NCBI GenBank assembly: GCA_021769625.1
Contig: JAETSN010000001.1
Location: 62,001 to 126,000 of the forward strand
Direction of reading: 5' to 3'
DNA: 64,000 bases
Origin: [Clostridium] symbiosum
GTDB lineage: Bacteria; Bacillota; Clostridia; Lachnospirales; Lachnospiraceae
The notes beneath the pieces are model-generated. The model saw only the letters and a list, made by a program, of their open reading frames with translations, did no database searches and was not told where the DNA came from. Of this stretch, positions 9,328 to 19,192 are shown piece after piece (position 1 is the stretch's first letter; every line of letters begins with the position of its first letter). The translations under genes and the position numbers were made by a program.

Positions 9328-11481
9328 ATGGATCTGGAGAAAAGAATTGATATAGAGGAAAACGGCATTTATGTCGTTTTCGGGATTACAAGACAGAATC
9401 GGATAAAGTTGCTGCATTTTTCTGCCCTGCCCTTTCAGGAGGAGGAACTGTGTTTTCCGGAAAAGGAAGATGCGGAGCGGATGCTGGAGGAGGGGTTTCA
9501 GCCGGTGCAGCTAGGGTTTTCCGGTTATGACAGGCCCTATGAGCGGCATGGCAACAAATATGTGGTGACGGCGCCGGGCTGCAGCCTCAAGTTTGCGGGG
9601 ATGGAGGATGAGAGGAATGAGAATGGGAGGCTTCTTATTATAAGACAGTATGATGAGGGATCCGGCGCTTATGTGGAGAGTTTTTACCAGTTTTATGACC
9701 GGACCTGTATGGTCAGGACCTGGCAGCAGGTGACAAACAAGGGAAAAGAGGAGCAGACGCTGGAATATATATCCACGTTCAGTTACAGCGGACTGGGAAA
9801 AAGCTGCGGCGGGAGGGCGCAGGAGAAGCTGTCTATGCTGATCCCCCACAACGGCTGGCAGAAAGAGCTGAACTGGCGGAAATATACCCTGCATGAGCTT
9901 GGCATGCCGGACATGCAGCGCACGGTGTACAAGAGGAGCTCCAAGACCGTTGAAGTGTACAATACCGGCAACTGGTCCGCCAAGGAATATTTGCCGATGG
10001 GATGTCTTTTGAACGAAGAGTCGGGGGAGGGGATGATCTGGCAGATCGAGCACAACGGCTCCTGGCACTATGAGATCGCGGATCAGAACGATCATCTTGT
10101 CTTAAATATCAGCGGTCCCACGGAGATCCAGTCCCATTTCAGCAGACAGTTAAAACCGGGGGAGAGCTTCACCTCCGTGCCCGCAGCGGTGGGCGTTTTC
10201 GGGGGATGCGCGGACAACGGCTTCGGGGAGCTGACAAAGTACAGAAGGCGGATACGCCGGAAAAATGAGGACAACGAAAAGCTTCCGGTGATCTTTAACG
10301 ACTATATGAACTGCCTGTTCGCCGACCCGACGACTGCGAAGGAGCTGCCGTTGATCGACGCGGCGGCAAAGGCAGGCTGTGAATACTTTGTGATCGACGC
10401 GGGCTGGTACGCGAAGGGCATCTGGTGGGATGCGGTGGGCGAATATCGGGAGAGCAGGGAGCGGTTTCCCGGCGGCCTTAGGGAAGTGACGGACTATATC
10501 AGGAAGAAGGGGATGATCCCGGGCATATGGCTGGAGATCGAAGTGATGGGGATCAACAGCCCGAAGGCGAAGGAGCTGCCTGAGGAGGCGTTTTTTGTGC
10601 GGCATGGAAAGCGTGTCTACGACAGGAGCCGTTTTCAGCTCGACTTCCGCCATCCGGCGGTGATCGAGCATGCCGATGAGGTGATAGATCGGGTGATCCG
10701 GGACTACGGCGTGGGCTATATCAAGATGGACTACAATATCGAGCCGGGGATCGGCACGGAAACGTCGGCGGACAGCTTCGGGGACGGGCTTTTGCAGCAC
10801 GAGAGGGCTTACCTTGGCTGGCTGGATAAGGTGCTTGAGCGGCATCCGGATCTCGTGATCGAAAACTGCGGGAGCGGCGGCCTGCGCATGGACTACGCGC
10901 TGCTCTCAAGATGCAGTATCCAGTCCACCAGCGATCAGGAGGATTATCACAGTTATGCCATGATCGCGGCGAACGCGCCCACGGCGGTAGCGCCGGAGCA
11001 GGCGGCGGTCTGGTCCTATCCCTTAAAGGATGCGGGCAGGGAGGAGTGCATTTTCAATATGGTGAACGCCATGATGCTCCGGATCCACCAGAGCGGGCAT
11101 CTTGCGGAGATCTCGAAGGAGGGCTACGCCTTGGTGAAGGAAGGGATCGACTGTTATAAATCCATGCGGGAGGACATCCGCCGTGCCGTGCCTTTCTGGC
11201 CGTTGGGACTGGCGAAGGCGGAGGATAGCTGGCTTTGCCTCGGACTCTGGAATGAGGAAAGGCAAAGGGGATATCTGGCACTCTGGAAAAGGGAGGGGGA
11301 AGAGACAGAAAAGGAGATTCCGCTGTTCCCGGACAGCTTTTTTGCCGATATAAAGAAAGACATGCATGTAACCCAGATCTATCCGAAGGAGGAAAAGAAC
11401 TGTCTGAAATGCTGTGACAGCCACACGATGACCGTTGTTTTCCCGGAAAGGACAATGGCGAGGATATTCCGGATCGGGTGA
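9328..11481 (+). CDS. GH36 alpha-galactosidase
   Basis: A 717-residue cytoplasmic enzyme of the bacterial GH36 type. The catalytic core shows WYAKGIWWDAVGEY, GIWLEIEVMG, the nucleophile in YIKMDYN (Asp468), ENCGSGGLRMDYALL, and the acid/base region STSDQEDYHSY (Asp about 536). It hydrolyses terminal alpha-galactosides such as raffinose-type sugars or galactosylated side chains. There is no signal peptide. The start ATG has CAGGAG about 9 bases upstream. Its place next to an alpha-xylosidase and a sugar ABC importer suggests sequential trimming of one imported oligosaccharide; the exact substrate is not visible. Confidence 0.93.
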   Translation: MDLEKRIDIEENGIYVVFGITRQNRIKLLHFSALPFQEEELCFPEKEDAERMLEEGFQPVQLGFSGYDRPYERHGNKYVVTAPGCSLKFAGMEDERNENGRLLIIRQYDEGSGAYVESFYQFYDRTCMVRTWQQVTNKGKEEQTLEYISTFSYSGLGKSCGGRAQEKLSMLIPHNGWQKELNWRKYTLHELGMPDMQRTVYKRSSKTVEVYNTGNWSAKEYLPMGCLLNEESGEGMIWQIEHNGSWHYEIADQNDHLVLNISGPTEIQSHFSRQLKPGESFTSVPAAVGVFGGCADNGFGELTKYRRRIRRKNEDNEKLPVIFNDYMNCLFADPTTAKELPLIDAAAKAGCEYFVIDAGWYAKGIWWDAVGEYRESRERFPGGLREVTDYIRKKGMIPGIWLEIEVMGINSPKAKELPEEAFFVRHGKRVYDRSRFQLDFRHPAVIEHADEVIDRVIRDYGVGYIKMDYNIEPGIGTETSADSFGDGLLQHERAYLGWLDKVLERHPDLVIENCGSGGLRMDYALLSRCSIQSTSDQEDYHSYAMIAANAPTAVAPEQAAVWSYPLKDAGREECIFNMVNAMMLRIHQSGHLAEISKEGYALVKEGIDCYKSMREDIRRAVPFWPLGLAKAEDSWLCLGLWNEERQRGYLALWKREGEETEKEIPLFPDSFFADIKKDMHVTQIYPKEEKNCLKCCDSHTMTVVFPERTMARIFRIG

Positions 11482-11551
11482 TGTGCGGCTCTGCTTTTCA
11501 TCCCTGACGGTGCGTGTGTGAAAAATGAAAATGTCGCCTGCCGGATGACCT

Positions 11552-11618
11552 TTTTTCCCTGTGAAATCTGTATACTGACAATATCAGAAAGAGAGCACAG
11601 AACTTTCACAGGGAAAAA
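11552..11618. promoter_or_regulatory. 15-bp inverted repeat bracketing a -10 box
   Basis: TTTTTCCCTGTGAAA (11552-11566) and TTTCACAGGGAAAAA (11604-11618) are perfect 15-bp complements 37 bases apart. Between them lies TATACT (11571-11576), a good -10 box, and the right arm runs into the AGGAGG site of the VWA gene. The -35 is not clear. The layout fits a repressor operator pair or looped DNA rather than a terminator. Confidence 0.6.
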
Positions 11619-11632
11619 GGAGGAAACGACAG

Positions 11633-12358
11633 ATGAAAAAAGGGCTGACAGAACTGGTATTTATTTTGGACAGGAGCGGTTCCATGGGAGGGCTTGAGAG
11701 CGATACGATCGGCGGCTTTAACAGCATGATCGAGAAGCAGAAAAAACAGGAAGGTGACGCGAATGTCACAACGGTGTTGTTTGATGACAGGATGGAGACC
11801 GTCCACGACAGGTTTGACATACAGATCGTCAATCCGCTGACCGAGAAAGACTACTATGTCCGCGGCTGCACGGCGTTGCTGGATGCGGTGGGAAGCGCGG
11901 TTGATAAGATGGCAAATATTCAGAGGCGCCTGCCGGAAGAATGCAGGGCGGAAAAGGTGATCTTTGTGATCACGACGGACGGGCTCGAAAATGCCAGCAG
12001 GCTATACAGCCATGCGGATGTGAAACGGAAGATCGAACTGGAAAAGGAAAAGTACGGTTGGGAATTTATGTTTCTGGGGGCCAATATGGACGCGGTGCAG
12101 GAAGCGCAGAGATTCGGCATAGGGAGCGATCGGGCGGTGACGTTCCAGAATGACAGCGAGGGGATCGCCCTGAATTATGCGACGGTGGGAGAGACGCTCT
12201 GCTGTATGCGGTCTGCAGCGCCGGGAGCCGCGCCTATAGGGAGCGGTTGGAAGAAAAATATCGAGGCAGATTATCAGAAAAGAGGAAAAGGGAAGAACAA
12301 TGCGAAGGGAAGCCTTTTCGGAAAACTGGGACATTCGGATCGTTCGAAGCGAGCGTAA
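11633..12358 (+). CDS. VWA (von Willebrand factor A) domain protein
   Basis: The 241-residue protein is essentially a single VWA domain. The metal-ion-dependent adhesion motif is visible as FILDRSGSMGG (DxSxS) near residue 12, with a Thr in RGCTALLDAV and an Asp in VITTDGLENAS. It has no signal peptide or membrane segment, so it is cytoplasmic. The stop lies inside the following metallopeptidase gene (59-base overlap), suggesting coupled translation. The biological role is unknown; VWA proteins usually act as metal-dependent protein scaffolds. Confidence 0.88.
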   Translation: MKKGLTELVFILDRSGSMGGLESDTIGGFNSMIEKQKKQEGDANVTTVLFDDRMETVHDRFDIQIVNPLTEKDYYVRGCTALLDAVGSAVDKMANIQRRLPEECRAEKVIFVITTDGLENASRLYSHADVKRKIELEKEKYGWEFMFLGANMDAVQEAQRFGIGSDRAVTFQNDSEGIALNYATVGETLCCMRSAAPGAAPIGSGWKKNIEADYQKRGKGKNNAKGSLFGKLGHSDRSKRA

Positions 12359-12890
12359 GTCGGTCTCGCTGCAGATCGATGAGAGCCTAAAGGTCACCCT
12401 GCGGGTGCCGGGGCGTTTGTCCGATGCGGAGATCAGGAGGTTTTTGGAGGAAAAATCGCCCTGGATCGAAAAACATATGCAGAAAATGAGAGAGCGGCGG
12501 GAAGCGCTGAAGGCGGAGCCGGAGGAGCTTCTCACCGTGGAGGAACTTCGGGAACTGGCGCAGCGTGCGGCAGAATATATTCCGGAGAGAACTGCCTTTT
12601 ACGCGCCGTTAGTCGGCGTTGATTATGGCAGGATCACGATCCGGAACCAGAGAACTCGCTGGGGGAGCTGCAGCAGCAGGGGGAATTTAAATTTTAACTG
12701 CCTGCTGATGCTGACGCCGCCGGAGATCATAGATTATGTGATAGTACACGAGCTTTGCCACAGGCGGGAAATGAACCATTCCCCGCTTTTCTGGCGTGAG
12801 GTGGAAAAGGTTCTGCCGGATTATAGGAGACGCCGCAAATGGCTGAAAGACAACGGGGAGAGGATCATGTGCCGGATGCGGACGGGCTGA
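12300..12890 (+). CDS. YgjP/DUF45-type zinc metallopeptidase
   Basis: A 196-residue YgjP-like protein. Its zinc-peptidase signature is VIVHELCHRREMNHSPLFWREVE (HExxH with a downstream His), and the family motif TRWGSCSSRGNLNFN precedes it. The N-terminal third has the typical IRIVRSERKSVSLQI beta-rich segment. The ATG overlaps the VWA gene by 59 bases in another frame and has AAAAGGGA upstream. The physiological substrate is not known for the family. Confidence 0.9.
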   Translation: MRREAFSENWDIRIVRSERKSVSLQIDESLKVTLRVPGRLSDAEIRRFLEEKSPWIEKHMQKMRERREALKAEPEELLTVEELRELAQRAAEYIPERTAFYAPLVGVDYGRITIRNQRTRWGSCSSRGNLNFNCLLMLTPPEIIDYVIVHELCHRREMNHSPLFWREVEKVLPDYRRRRKWLKDNGERIMCRMRTG

Positions 12891-12916
12891 CAAAACAAAT
12901 TTTTTCAGGCATCCTC

Positions 12917-12943
12917 TAAAGTCTTTTCGGAAATATCCGATAC
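12917..12943 (+). promoter_or_regulatory. Sigma-28 (FliA/SigD) promoter of the flgM operon
   Basis: TAAA at 12917-12920, a 15-base spacer and TCCGATAC at 12936-12943 match the flagellar sigma-28 consensus TAAA-N15-GCCGATAA in all but two positions. It lies about 78 bases before flgM, so the anti-sigma factor and the hook-associated genes behind it belong to the late flagellar class. Confidence 0.85.
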
Positions 12944-13020
12944 ATTAAGTATAAAACGTGTTATCAAGTGAAAAATACAGGTTGGCACGGGAGCAGATCC
13001 ATAAGAAGGGGGAACCTGTT

Positions 13021-13296
13021 ATGAAAATTAATCCTTATAATATGCAGGTGCAGCAGGTATACAACACCAAGAAGCCGGGTTCTGTGAAAATGAATGCGGC
13101 AGTGGGAAAAGCGGACGGTGTTGTCATTTCCAATATCGGCAGGGAGTTTCAGGTGGCAAAACAGGCGGTTGCGGGTGCCCCGGATATCAGAACCGATATA
13201 ACGGAACCGATCAGAGCGGCTGTGAATAACGGAACTTATGAGGTGAGCGGTGAAAAGTTTGCCGATAAGCTGTTGAGAGCAGCAGGAGAAATTTGA
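13021..13296 (+). CDS. flgM: Anti-sigma-28 factor FlgM
   Basis: A 91-residue protein with the FlgM C-terminal pattern (DIRTDITEPIRAAVNNGTYEVSGEKFADKLL), which binds and holds sigma-28 until the hook is complete. I start it at ATG 13021, preceded by GAAGGGGG; upstream in-frame codons from 12958 overlap the promoter leader and are unlikely. It is first in a run of flagellar genes and lies behind a sigma-28 promoter, giving the usual negative feedback. Confidence 0.9.
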   Translation: MKINPYNMQVQQVYNTKKPGSVKMNAAVGKADGVVISNIGREFQVAKQAVAGAPDIRTDITEPIRAAVNNGTYEVSGEKFADKLLRAAGEI

Positions 13297-13314
13297 GAAA
13301 TGAGGTAATGGCCG

Positions 13315-13833
13315 GTGGCAAGCTTGATTGAAAATTTAATGGACACATTAAATCGGGAAAGCGATGAATACGAGACACTGGTGGAGTTATCCATGAAAAA
13401 GACCCCTGTGGTCATCAGGGGCGATTTAGAGGCGCTGCAGGCGATCACGGACGAGGAGCAGCTTGCGGCAGCCAGGATCAATCACATCGAGAAAGAACGG
13501 CGCGATGTGATGAAAGAAATTGCAGGCGTACTTAACACGGATGTTGAGGCACTGAAGCTGGCGGATATGATCCGGATCCTTGAGCGGAAACCGGTGGAAA
13601 AGAAGAAGATGGAGGATTGTCAGAACCGGCTGAAAGCGGTGGTGCACCGCATGAAGCAGCTCAACGAGCACAATCTGGAACTGATCGAGAGAGCGCTTGA
13701 GATGACGCAGTTCGAACTGAATCTCTATCATTCGATGAAATCCGCACCCGAGACGGCGAACTATAACAAGGCCGCATATAACGACGGTTCTGTTATAGGG
13801 ACTTCCAGGGGAAGATTTGATGCAAAACAATAA
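13315..13833 (+). CDS. flgN: Flagellar chaperone FlgN
   Basis: A 172-residue, almost entirely helical protein of the FlgN type, positioned between flgM and flgK as in many Firmicutes. FlgN keeps FlgK and FlgL export-competent in the cytoplasm. The start is GTG with TGAGGT upstream. The C-terminal ~30 residues (after NLYHSMKS) are low complexity. Assignment rests on gene order and helical pattern more than on a sharp motif. Confidence 0.8.
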   Translation: MASLIENLMDTLNRESDEYETLVELSMKKTPVVIRGDLEALQAITDEEQLAAARINHIEKERRDVMKEIAGVLNTDVEALKLADMIRILERKPVEKKKMEDCQNRLKAVVHRMKQLNEHNLELIERALEMTQFELNLYHSMKSAPETANYNKAAYNDGSVIGTSRGRFDAKQ

Positions 13834-13849
13834 CATTTGAGGTGAAAGT

Positions 13850-15490
13850 ATGTCATTATTCAGCGGATTATACGTTGGAACGACGGCGCTTCGCGTTGCT
13901 TCCGACGCTTTAAATACAACGGCACACAACTTGTCTAATACAGATACCGTAGGCTACACAAGGCAGCAGGTATCACAGTCTTCACGTCACTATAATATTC
14001 TTGCAAATGCAACGGTGAGCACATCGTCCAAAGAGATCGGTATGGGTGTGCGCTATGCGGAAACAAGGCAGGTCAGAGACGTTTTCCTTGATCAGGTATA
14101 CAGAAGAGAATCCGGCAGGAGCGCTTATTATGAAGTATCATATGAAGCGCTGGTTCATGTGCAGGATCTGCTCGGTGAGAGCGGGGACAGGAACTTTTCC
14201 GAGGCGATCTCCGACTACTGGAAAACCATACAGGAGCTGGCGGGCGACCCCAGCAGCGCTGTGACGCAGGGGCTTTTTGTCTCGAAAGCGCAGACATTGA
14301 TCGAGCGCGCGACGAACGTCTATAAGAGTCTTGTGGATTACCAGAATAACCTGAATAACGAAGTGGAAAAGCATGTGAAGAAGCTGAACGATTACGCGGA
14401 GCGTATCGTGGAACTGAATAAGGAGATCGCCAAGATAGAGGCGGGCGGCGTGGAGCATCCAAACGACCTGCGGGATGAGAGAAACTATATTCTGGACCAG
14501 ATGGCGGATCTGTGCAGTATCTCTTATACGGAAGATGTGAACGGCTACGTTTCGGTTCAGATAGAGGGCGTGGATTTTGTGAAGGGCAACATTCATTACG
14601 AAATGATGATGAGTGAGAATGAATACGGATATTATATGCCGTTCTGGCCCCATATCATAGAGAGCACTGTAAACGAGAACGGCGAGAAGGTCTATTCGCC
14701 CGAGGAAGTGGCGAAAGGACGCGTGTTCAATCTGGAGAGGGAGATCTCCACTGCCGCCAACACGGACGTGGGAAGACTGAAAGGCATACTGCTCGCGAGA
14801 GGCGACCATCCGGCGGACTGCAGCGAGATGGAAAACGCGGAAGAATACGACAGAAAGATAGCGCCCTCCATCATCATGAACGTGGAGGCGGAGTTCGATA
14901 AACTGATCAGCAATATCGTAAAGGAAGTCAATCAGATCCTGAAGGACGCGGGATATACGGACGGCAGCGTAAGGCAGGAAGACAAAGATAATATGACGGC
15001 GGCAGAATACGCCAATGTGGATGATGCGCTGTTTGTGAGGATCAATACGGAGGGAATGGAAGCCGGGGAAGGCTGGCATATCGGCAATATAGCGGTGAAC
15101 GATAAATTTCTGCAACAGCCGGCGATCCTGAACTTTGTGACGCCCGACGGGGGGGAAGACCGGGAGACGGCGGAAAAATTAAAAGCCGCTTTTGAGGCGG
15201 AAATCTATACGCTGAATCCGAATTCGGAAAAGCGCACCAATTTTGCGAACTTTTACAATGACCTGGTATTCCAGGTGGCGAATACCGGTGAAGTGAATAA
15301 GCTGCTTTATGAATATCAGCTCGACACACAGGAAGAAACAGGTTTTGCAAGGGAACAGATACTCGGCGTTTCCTCGGACGAAGAACTGCAGTTTATGATC
15401 AGGTTCCAGAACGCCTACAATGTGGCGAGCCGCTATATCACGACACTGAACAGTATGTTAGAGAGTATGATAAATCAGTTCGGCGCATAA
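13850..15490 (+). CDS. flgK: Flagellar hook-associated protein FlgK (first copy)
   Basis: A 546-residue FlgK: the N-terminus LYVGTTALRVASDALNTTAHNLSN...GYTRQQV is the conserved hook/rod signature, and the C-terminus (FMIRFQNAYNVASRYITTLNSMLESMI) is the matching helix. It forms the hook-filament junction with FlgL. It starts 16 bases after flgN with GAGGTG upstream. It is followed directly by a second, longer FlgK. Confidence 0.93.
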   Translation: MSLFSGLYVGTTALRVASDALNTTAHNLSNTDTVGYTRQQVSQSSRHYNILANATVSTSSKEIGMGVRYAETRQVRDVFLDQVYRRESGRSAYYEVSYEALVHVQDLLGESGDRNFSEAISDYWKTIQELAGDPSSAVTQGLFVSKAQTLIERATNVYKSLVDYQNNLNNEVEKHVKKLNDYAERIVELNKEIAKIEAGGVEHPNDLRDERNYILDQMADLCSISYTEDVNGYVSVQIEGVDFVKGNIHYEMMMSENEYGYYMPFWPHIIESTVNENGEKVYSPEEVAKGRVFNLEREISTAANTDVGRLKGILLARGDHPADCSEMENAEEYDRKIAPSIIMNVEAEFDKLISNIVKEVNQILKDAGYTDGSVRQEDKDNMTAAEYANVDDALFVRINTEGMEAGEGWHIGNIAVNDKFLQQPAILNFVTPDGGEDRETAEKLKAAFEAEIYTLNPNSEKRTNFANFYNDLVFQVANTGEVNKLLYEYQLDTQEETGFAREQILGVSSDEELQFMIRFQNAYNVASRYITTLNSMLESMINQFGA

Positions 15491-15521
15491 AATTCCGGGG
15501 AATTGAAATAGGAGAAAAATT

Positions 15522-17462
15522 ATGGCATCAACTTTTGCAGGACTTATGATAGCGGGTTCTGGGCTCAGAGCGGCAAACGCATCGATCAATACAGCGGCAA
15601 ACAACGTGTCCAACGCGGATACCACCGGTTACAGCAGACAGAAGGTCGTTCAGGAAGCGGCGGATCCCTTACGTGTTTTCGCAAGCTACGGCTGTGCTGG
15701 CGCAGGTGTAAAGACGCTGGCGATCGAGAGGATCAGAGACGAATTTTACGATATAAAATATCGTGAGAACGAGACGAGTTACGGGGAATACAGCACAAAG
15801 AATTACTATATGCAGCTGATCCAGAAGTATTTTGAGGATGATGAGAAATCAGGCTTCAAAACCATATTTACCAATATGCAGGTGAATGGGATACAGGAAG
15901 TCCTGAAAAATCCGGGAGATGCGACCGCAAAGAAAGACTTTATGGGAACCGTGGAAAAACTGGTGGAATATTTCAATACATCTGCCAAGAATCTGGAGAA
16001 ACTCCAGAAGGACGTCAATGACGAGGTCAAGGTAAGGGTGGAGAAGATCAACGCGATTTCCAAGGAGATCCAGACCCTGAACAAGCAGATCAACGTCATC
16101 GAACTTTCCGGCAGCAAGGCCAATGAGCTGCGCGATAAGAGGGATCTGCTGGTGGATCAGTTATCCGAGATCGTGGATGTGGAGGTATCCGAGACACCGA
16201 TCTATGATACGAACGATCCTGACAGGGAAACCGGGGCGCACCGCTATATGGTAAGGATCGCCGGCGGACAGCCGCTGGTGGATAATAATACCAGAAACGA
16301 GCTGGAGTGCCGCGCGAGGGAAGTAAACAATAAAGTCAACCAGAGCGATGTGGCAGGCTTATACGATATCTACTGGGTGGGCGGCGATATGTTCAACACA
16401 GCCAACTCCCAGATGGGCGGCGCATTGGCGGGGCTGTTGCAGCTCCGGGACGGCAACAATGGAGAGAGTTTCTACGGCAATGTGGCAGCGGGCGGACTCG
16501 GCACCACGACAGTGGTCGGTGAGGCGCGCCAGACCGTTAAGATCAGTGTGACGGCGGAATATCTGAAAGATCTGAATAAATGTAATCTGGCGGAGGGCGG
16601 CACCGTCAATATCGGAAACAAACTCTACAGATACGACGGCTGGTCCTTCGAGAGAGATGAGGACGGAAACTACAGCTATACGCTGACATTGGCCAAAGAT
16701 GAGAAGATCGACATCAATATAGACGGTAAGCTCGCATCCGTGGGCAGCAGCATCGACTATCAGGGCGTCCCTTACTATATGGAGCAGATGAACGAATGGC
16801 TGAGGCTCTTTTCCCAGTCGGTCAATTCCATTCTGGAATCGGGATATACGGATGACGGAAAACCGGGCTGTCCGCTGTTCACATCGGATTATCCGGACAG
16901 CACGGAAGGACTGTTTGACGGTGAATATACATATACGGATAAAAATGGCGTTACACAGACTTCAAACAGCAGGGACCTGTTTTCGGGAAACATTGATCCG
17001 GATAAGAAATATGTGGTGTCCTGTCAGGATGACAGCTACCTGCGGATGACGGCAGGCAACTTTGCGATACTGGATTCTCTCAGAAAAGATCCCGAACTGT
17101 TGGGGGTGAAGACCGAGCCGAACCAGACGGACGGGGAGTCCCAGTATGATAATATGCAGCTGGTTTTAGATACCATAACCGATGAGAAGAAACTGAGTTT
17201 CCGCGGGGCGAGTGCAGGGGAGTTTCTGACCTGTGTGCTGGGGGATATCACGCTGGCGGCAGGCAATGCGGAAATTTTTGAGGAAAACTATGCGGGACTG
17301 CAGAGGATGCTGGATAACCAGAGACTCTCGATCTCCGGCGTGGATGAAGACGAAGAAGCGCTGGCTGTGGTGCACCTGCAGGACAGCTATACACTGGCAT
17401 GTAAGATGATCTCCACCTTTTCGGAGATCTATGACAGGCTGATCCTGGAAACCGGGGTATGA
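15522..17462 (+). CDS. flgK: Flagellar hook-associated protein FlgK (second copy)
   Basis: A 646-residue FlgK paralogue with N-terminal MIAGSGLRAANASINTAANNVSNADTTGYSRQKV and C-terminal HLQDSYTLACKMISTFSEIYDRLI. It is about 100 residues longer than the first copy, mainly in the central, surface-exposed part (about residues 270-480). The tandem arrangement suggests duplication followed by divergence, or two junction subunits used together. Confidence 0.92.
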   Translation: MASTFAGLMIAGSGLRAANASINTAANNVSNADTTGYSRQKVVQEAADPLRVFASYGCAGAGVKTLAIERIRDEFYDIKYRENETSYGEYSTKNYYMQLIQKYFEDDEKSGFKTIFTNMQVNGIQEVLKNPGDATAKKDFMGTVEKLVEYFNTSAKNLEKLQKDVNDEVKVRVEKINAISKEIQTLNKQINVIELSGSKANELRDKRDLLVDQLSEIVDVEVSETPIYDTNDPDRETGAHRYMVRIAGGQPLVDNNTRNELECRAREVNNKVNQSDVAGLYDIYWVGGDMFNTANSQMGGALAGLLQLRDGNNGESFYGNVAAGGLGTTTVVGEARQTVKISVTAEYLKDLNKCNLAEGGTVNIGNKLYRYDGWSFERDEDGNYSYTLTLAKDEKIDINIDGKLASVGSSIDYQGVPYYMEQMNEWLRLFSQSVNSILESGYTDDGKPGCPLFTSDYPDSTEGLFDGEYTYTDKNGVTQTSNSRDLFSGNIDPDKKYVVSCQDDSYLRMTAGNFAILDSLRKDPELLGVKTEPNQTDGESQYDNMQLVLDTITDEKKLSFRGASAGEFLTCVLGDITLAAGNAEIFEENYAGLQRMLDNQRLSISGVDEDEEALAVVHLQDSYTLACKMISTFSEIYDRLILETGV

Positions 17463-17498
17463 TAAAGCATTTATCGCAGAAAGGCAGGAGGTATTTAG

Positions 17499-19172
17499 AT
17501 GCGGATCACAAATAAGATCATTCAGAATAATTCACTTTCCAATATCAATCTGGCAAAAGTGGCGGAGGATGCCAAAGCCAGTCAGGTTTCCTCGGGAAAG
17601 AAGATCGTGCGGCCCTCGGACGATCCGATCGTGGCGATCAGATCGCTGCGTCTTCGCAGCAGTGTGGTAGAACTCACCCAGTACTATTCCCGCAATGCGA
17701 AAGATGCCGATGCGTGGCTGAAGACGACAGATGACGCGCTGCAGCAGGTGACCGATGTCATCACGGATATGATCAAACAGTACGATAAGGGTGCGAACGA
17801 ATATCTGACCAGCAGCGACAGAAATATCATTCTGGAACAGTTAAAAGCGCTGCAGGGCGAGGTATACGCCACCGGAGATGCGGACTATGCGGGACGGTAT
17901 ATCTTTACGGGTTACCGCACGGAAAGCTCCCTGATGTTTAAGGAAGATACCCAGAAGGCCTATCAGATCACGGAGCAGTTTACAGCTTCGGATCTGAAGA
18001 CGAATATGTTTGTGAATACCAGTTATCAGGACGTGGGCGGAGATTGGCATGATCTGGTAAACCTGCAGGAAGGTACACAGACGGATTATGCAGATGTGGA
18101 AGAAAAACTGATCGATAAATCGGAGTATCACCGCCTCAGGTTATCCTATAAAGAATGCGATGAAAATGTAACTCCGGTTATTCAGTACCGGAATGCAAAA
18201 GGGGTAGAGGTAACGATAGACGCAACGGGTAAGACGGTGGGAGGAACTACTTATTCTTCCGGTAAAATTGTTTGTCGGAAGTCCACGGATGTGCCCAGTC
18301 CATATACGGAGATAGAAAATATGGAGGGCGGGGTAATCTATCTCTCTGATACTGGGGAACTCCTGCTCGGAAATAAAGTTTATGAAGAACTTTCTGGCTT
18401 GGTGGATGATCCGCTTACAAATGACAAAAATGAAGGCGAGATAAGGGTAACCTACCAGAAATCCGATTTTAAAGAAGGGGATTTGAAACCGGAACATTAT
18501 TTTTACTGTGTAACGGGAGGAGATGATGGGAAACTTGGCATTACACCGGAAGATCCGGACGGGACGCTGGGAGGAACGGATGCAGATGCCAAGGACAATA
18601 TCATATACAATCCAAACTATCTGAAAAATGACGTGGACCGTCAGGTGATAGAGTACGATGTGGGATATAATCAGCGCATACAGGTCAATACGATAGCGGA
18701 GGAAGCCTTCGATCCTTCCGTTACCAGAGAAGTGGATGACATGATACAGGCGCTGGAGAAGATCCAGAAGATCGAAAATGTGACGGCAACGCTGAAGGGT
18801 ATGCTGGATAAGGAGAGTGATCCTGCTAAACAGAAGGTCATTCAGGATCAGCTGGATGCGGCGAATAAGGCGTTTACCTATGAAAAAGAAGTGGTGCAGA
18901 AGAAGTTTTCCAGTGGGCTCACTGTGATGCAGGGATTTCTGGATGAAGTGAATCTGGCGGTGACGGGTTGCGGCGCAAGGGGAAGCAGGCTGGAACTTGT
19001 GAGCAACAGGCTTTCTTCCCAGAAAACCACTTTTGAGACACTGAAGTCCGAGAACGAAGATGTGGATCTTTCGGAGGCGGTAGTACAGCTCACCAGCGCG
19101 GAGAATACCTATGAAGCGGCATTGAAAGCGACGGGTAAGATCATGCAGGTAAACCTGATGGATTTCATTTAA
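17499..19172 (+). CDS. flgL: Flagellar hook-associated protein FlgL
   Basis: The conserved flagellin-like ends are present: MRITNKIIQNNSLSNINLAKV at the N-terminus and LSEAVVQLTSAENTYEAALKATGKIMQ at the C-terminus. At 557 residues it is nearly twice the common FlgL length; the excess is a central domain (about residues 190-400) with a more AT-rich, Asp/Gly-rich sequence, consistent with a variable exposed domain. It acts between FlgK and the filament. Confidence 0.92.
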   Translation: MRITNKIIQNNSLSNINLAKVAEDAKASQVSSGKKIVRPSDDPIVAIRSLRLRSSVVELTQYYSRNAKDADAWLKTTDDALQQVTDVITDMIKQYDKGANEYLTSSDRNIILEQLKALQGEVYATGDADYAGRYIFTGYRTESSLMFKEDTQKAYQITEQFTASDLKTNMFVNTSYQDVGGDWHDLVNLQEGTQTDYADVEEKLIDKSEYHRLRLSYKECDENVTPVIQYRNAKGVEVTIDATGKTVGGTTYSSGKIVCRKSTDVPSPYTEIENMEGGVIYLSDTGELLLGNKVYEELSGLVDDPLTNDKNEGEIRVTYQKSDFKEGDLKPEHYFYCVTGGDDGKLGITPEDPDGTLGGTDADAKDNIIYNPNYLKNDVDRQVIEYDVGYNQRIQVNTIAEEAFDPSVTREVDDMIQALEKIQKIENVTATLKGMLDKESDPAKQKVIQDQLDAANKAFTYEKEVVQKKFSSGLTVMQGFLDEVNLAVTGCGARGSRLELVSNRLSSQKTTFETLKSENEDVDLSEAVVQLTSAENTYEAALKATGKIMQVNLMDFI

Positions 19173-19192
19173 ACAGGGCAAAGGAGAAGGCT

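Noticed and set aside
11879-12358. A frameshift between the VWA and YgjP-like genes
   Set aside because: Both proteins are complete with their own family motifs; the 59-base overlap is in different frames and each has a start.
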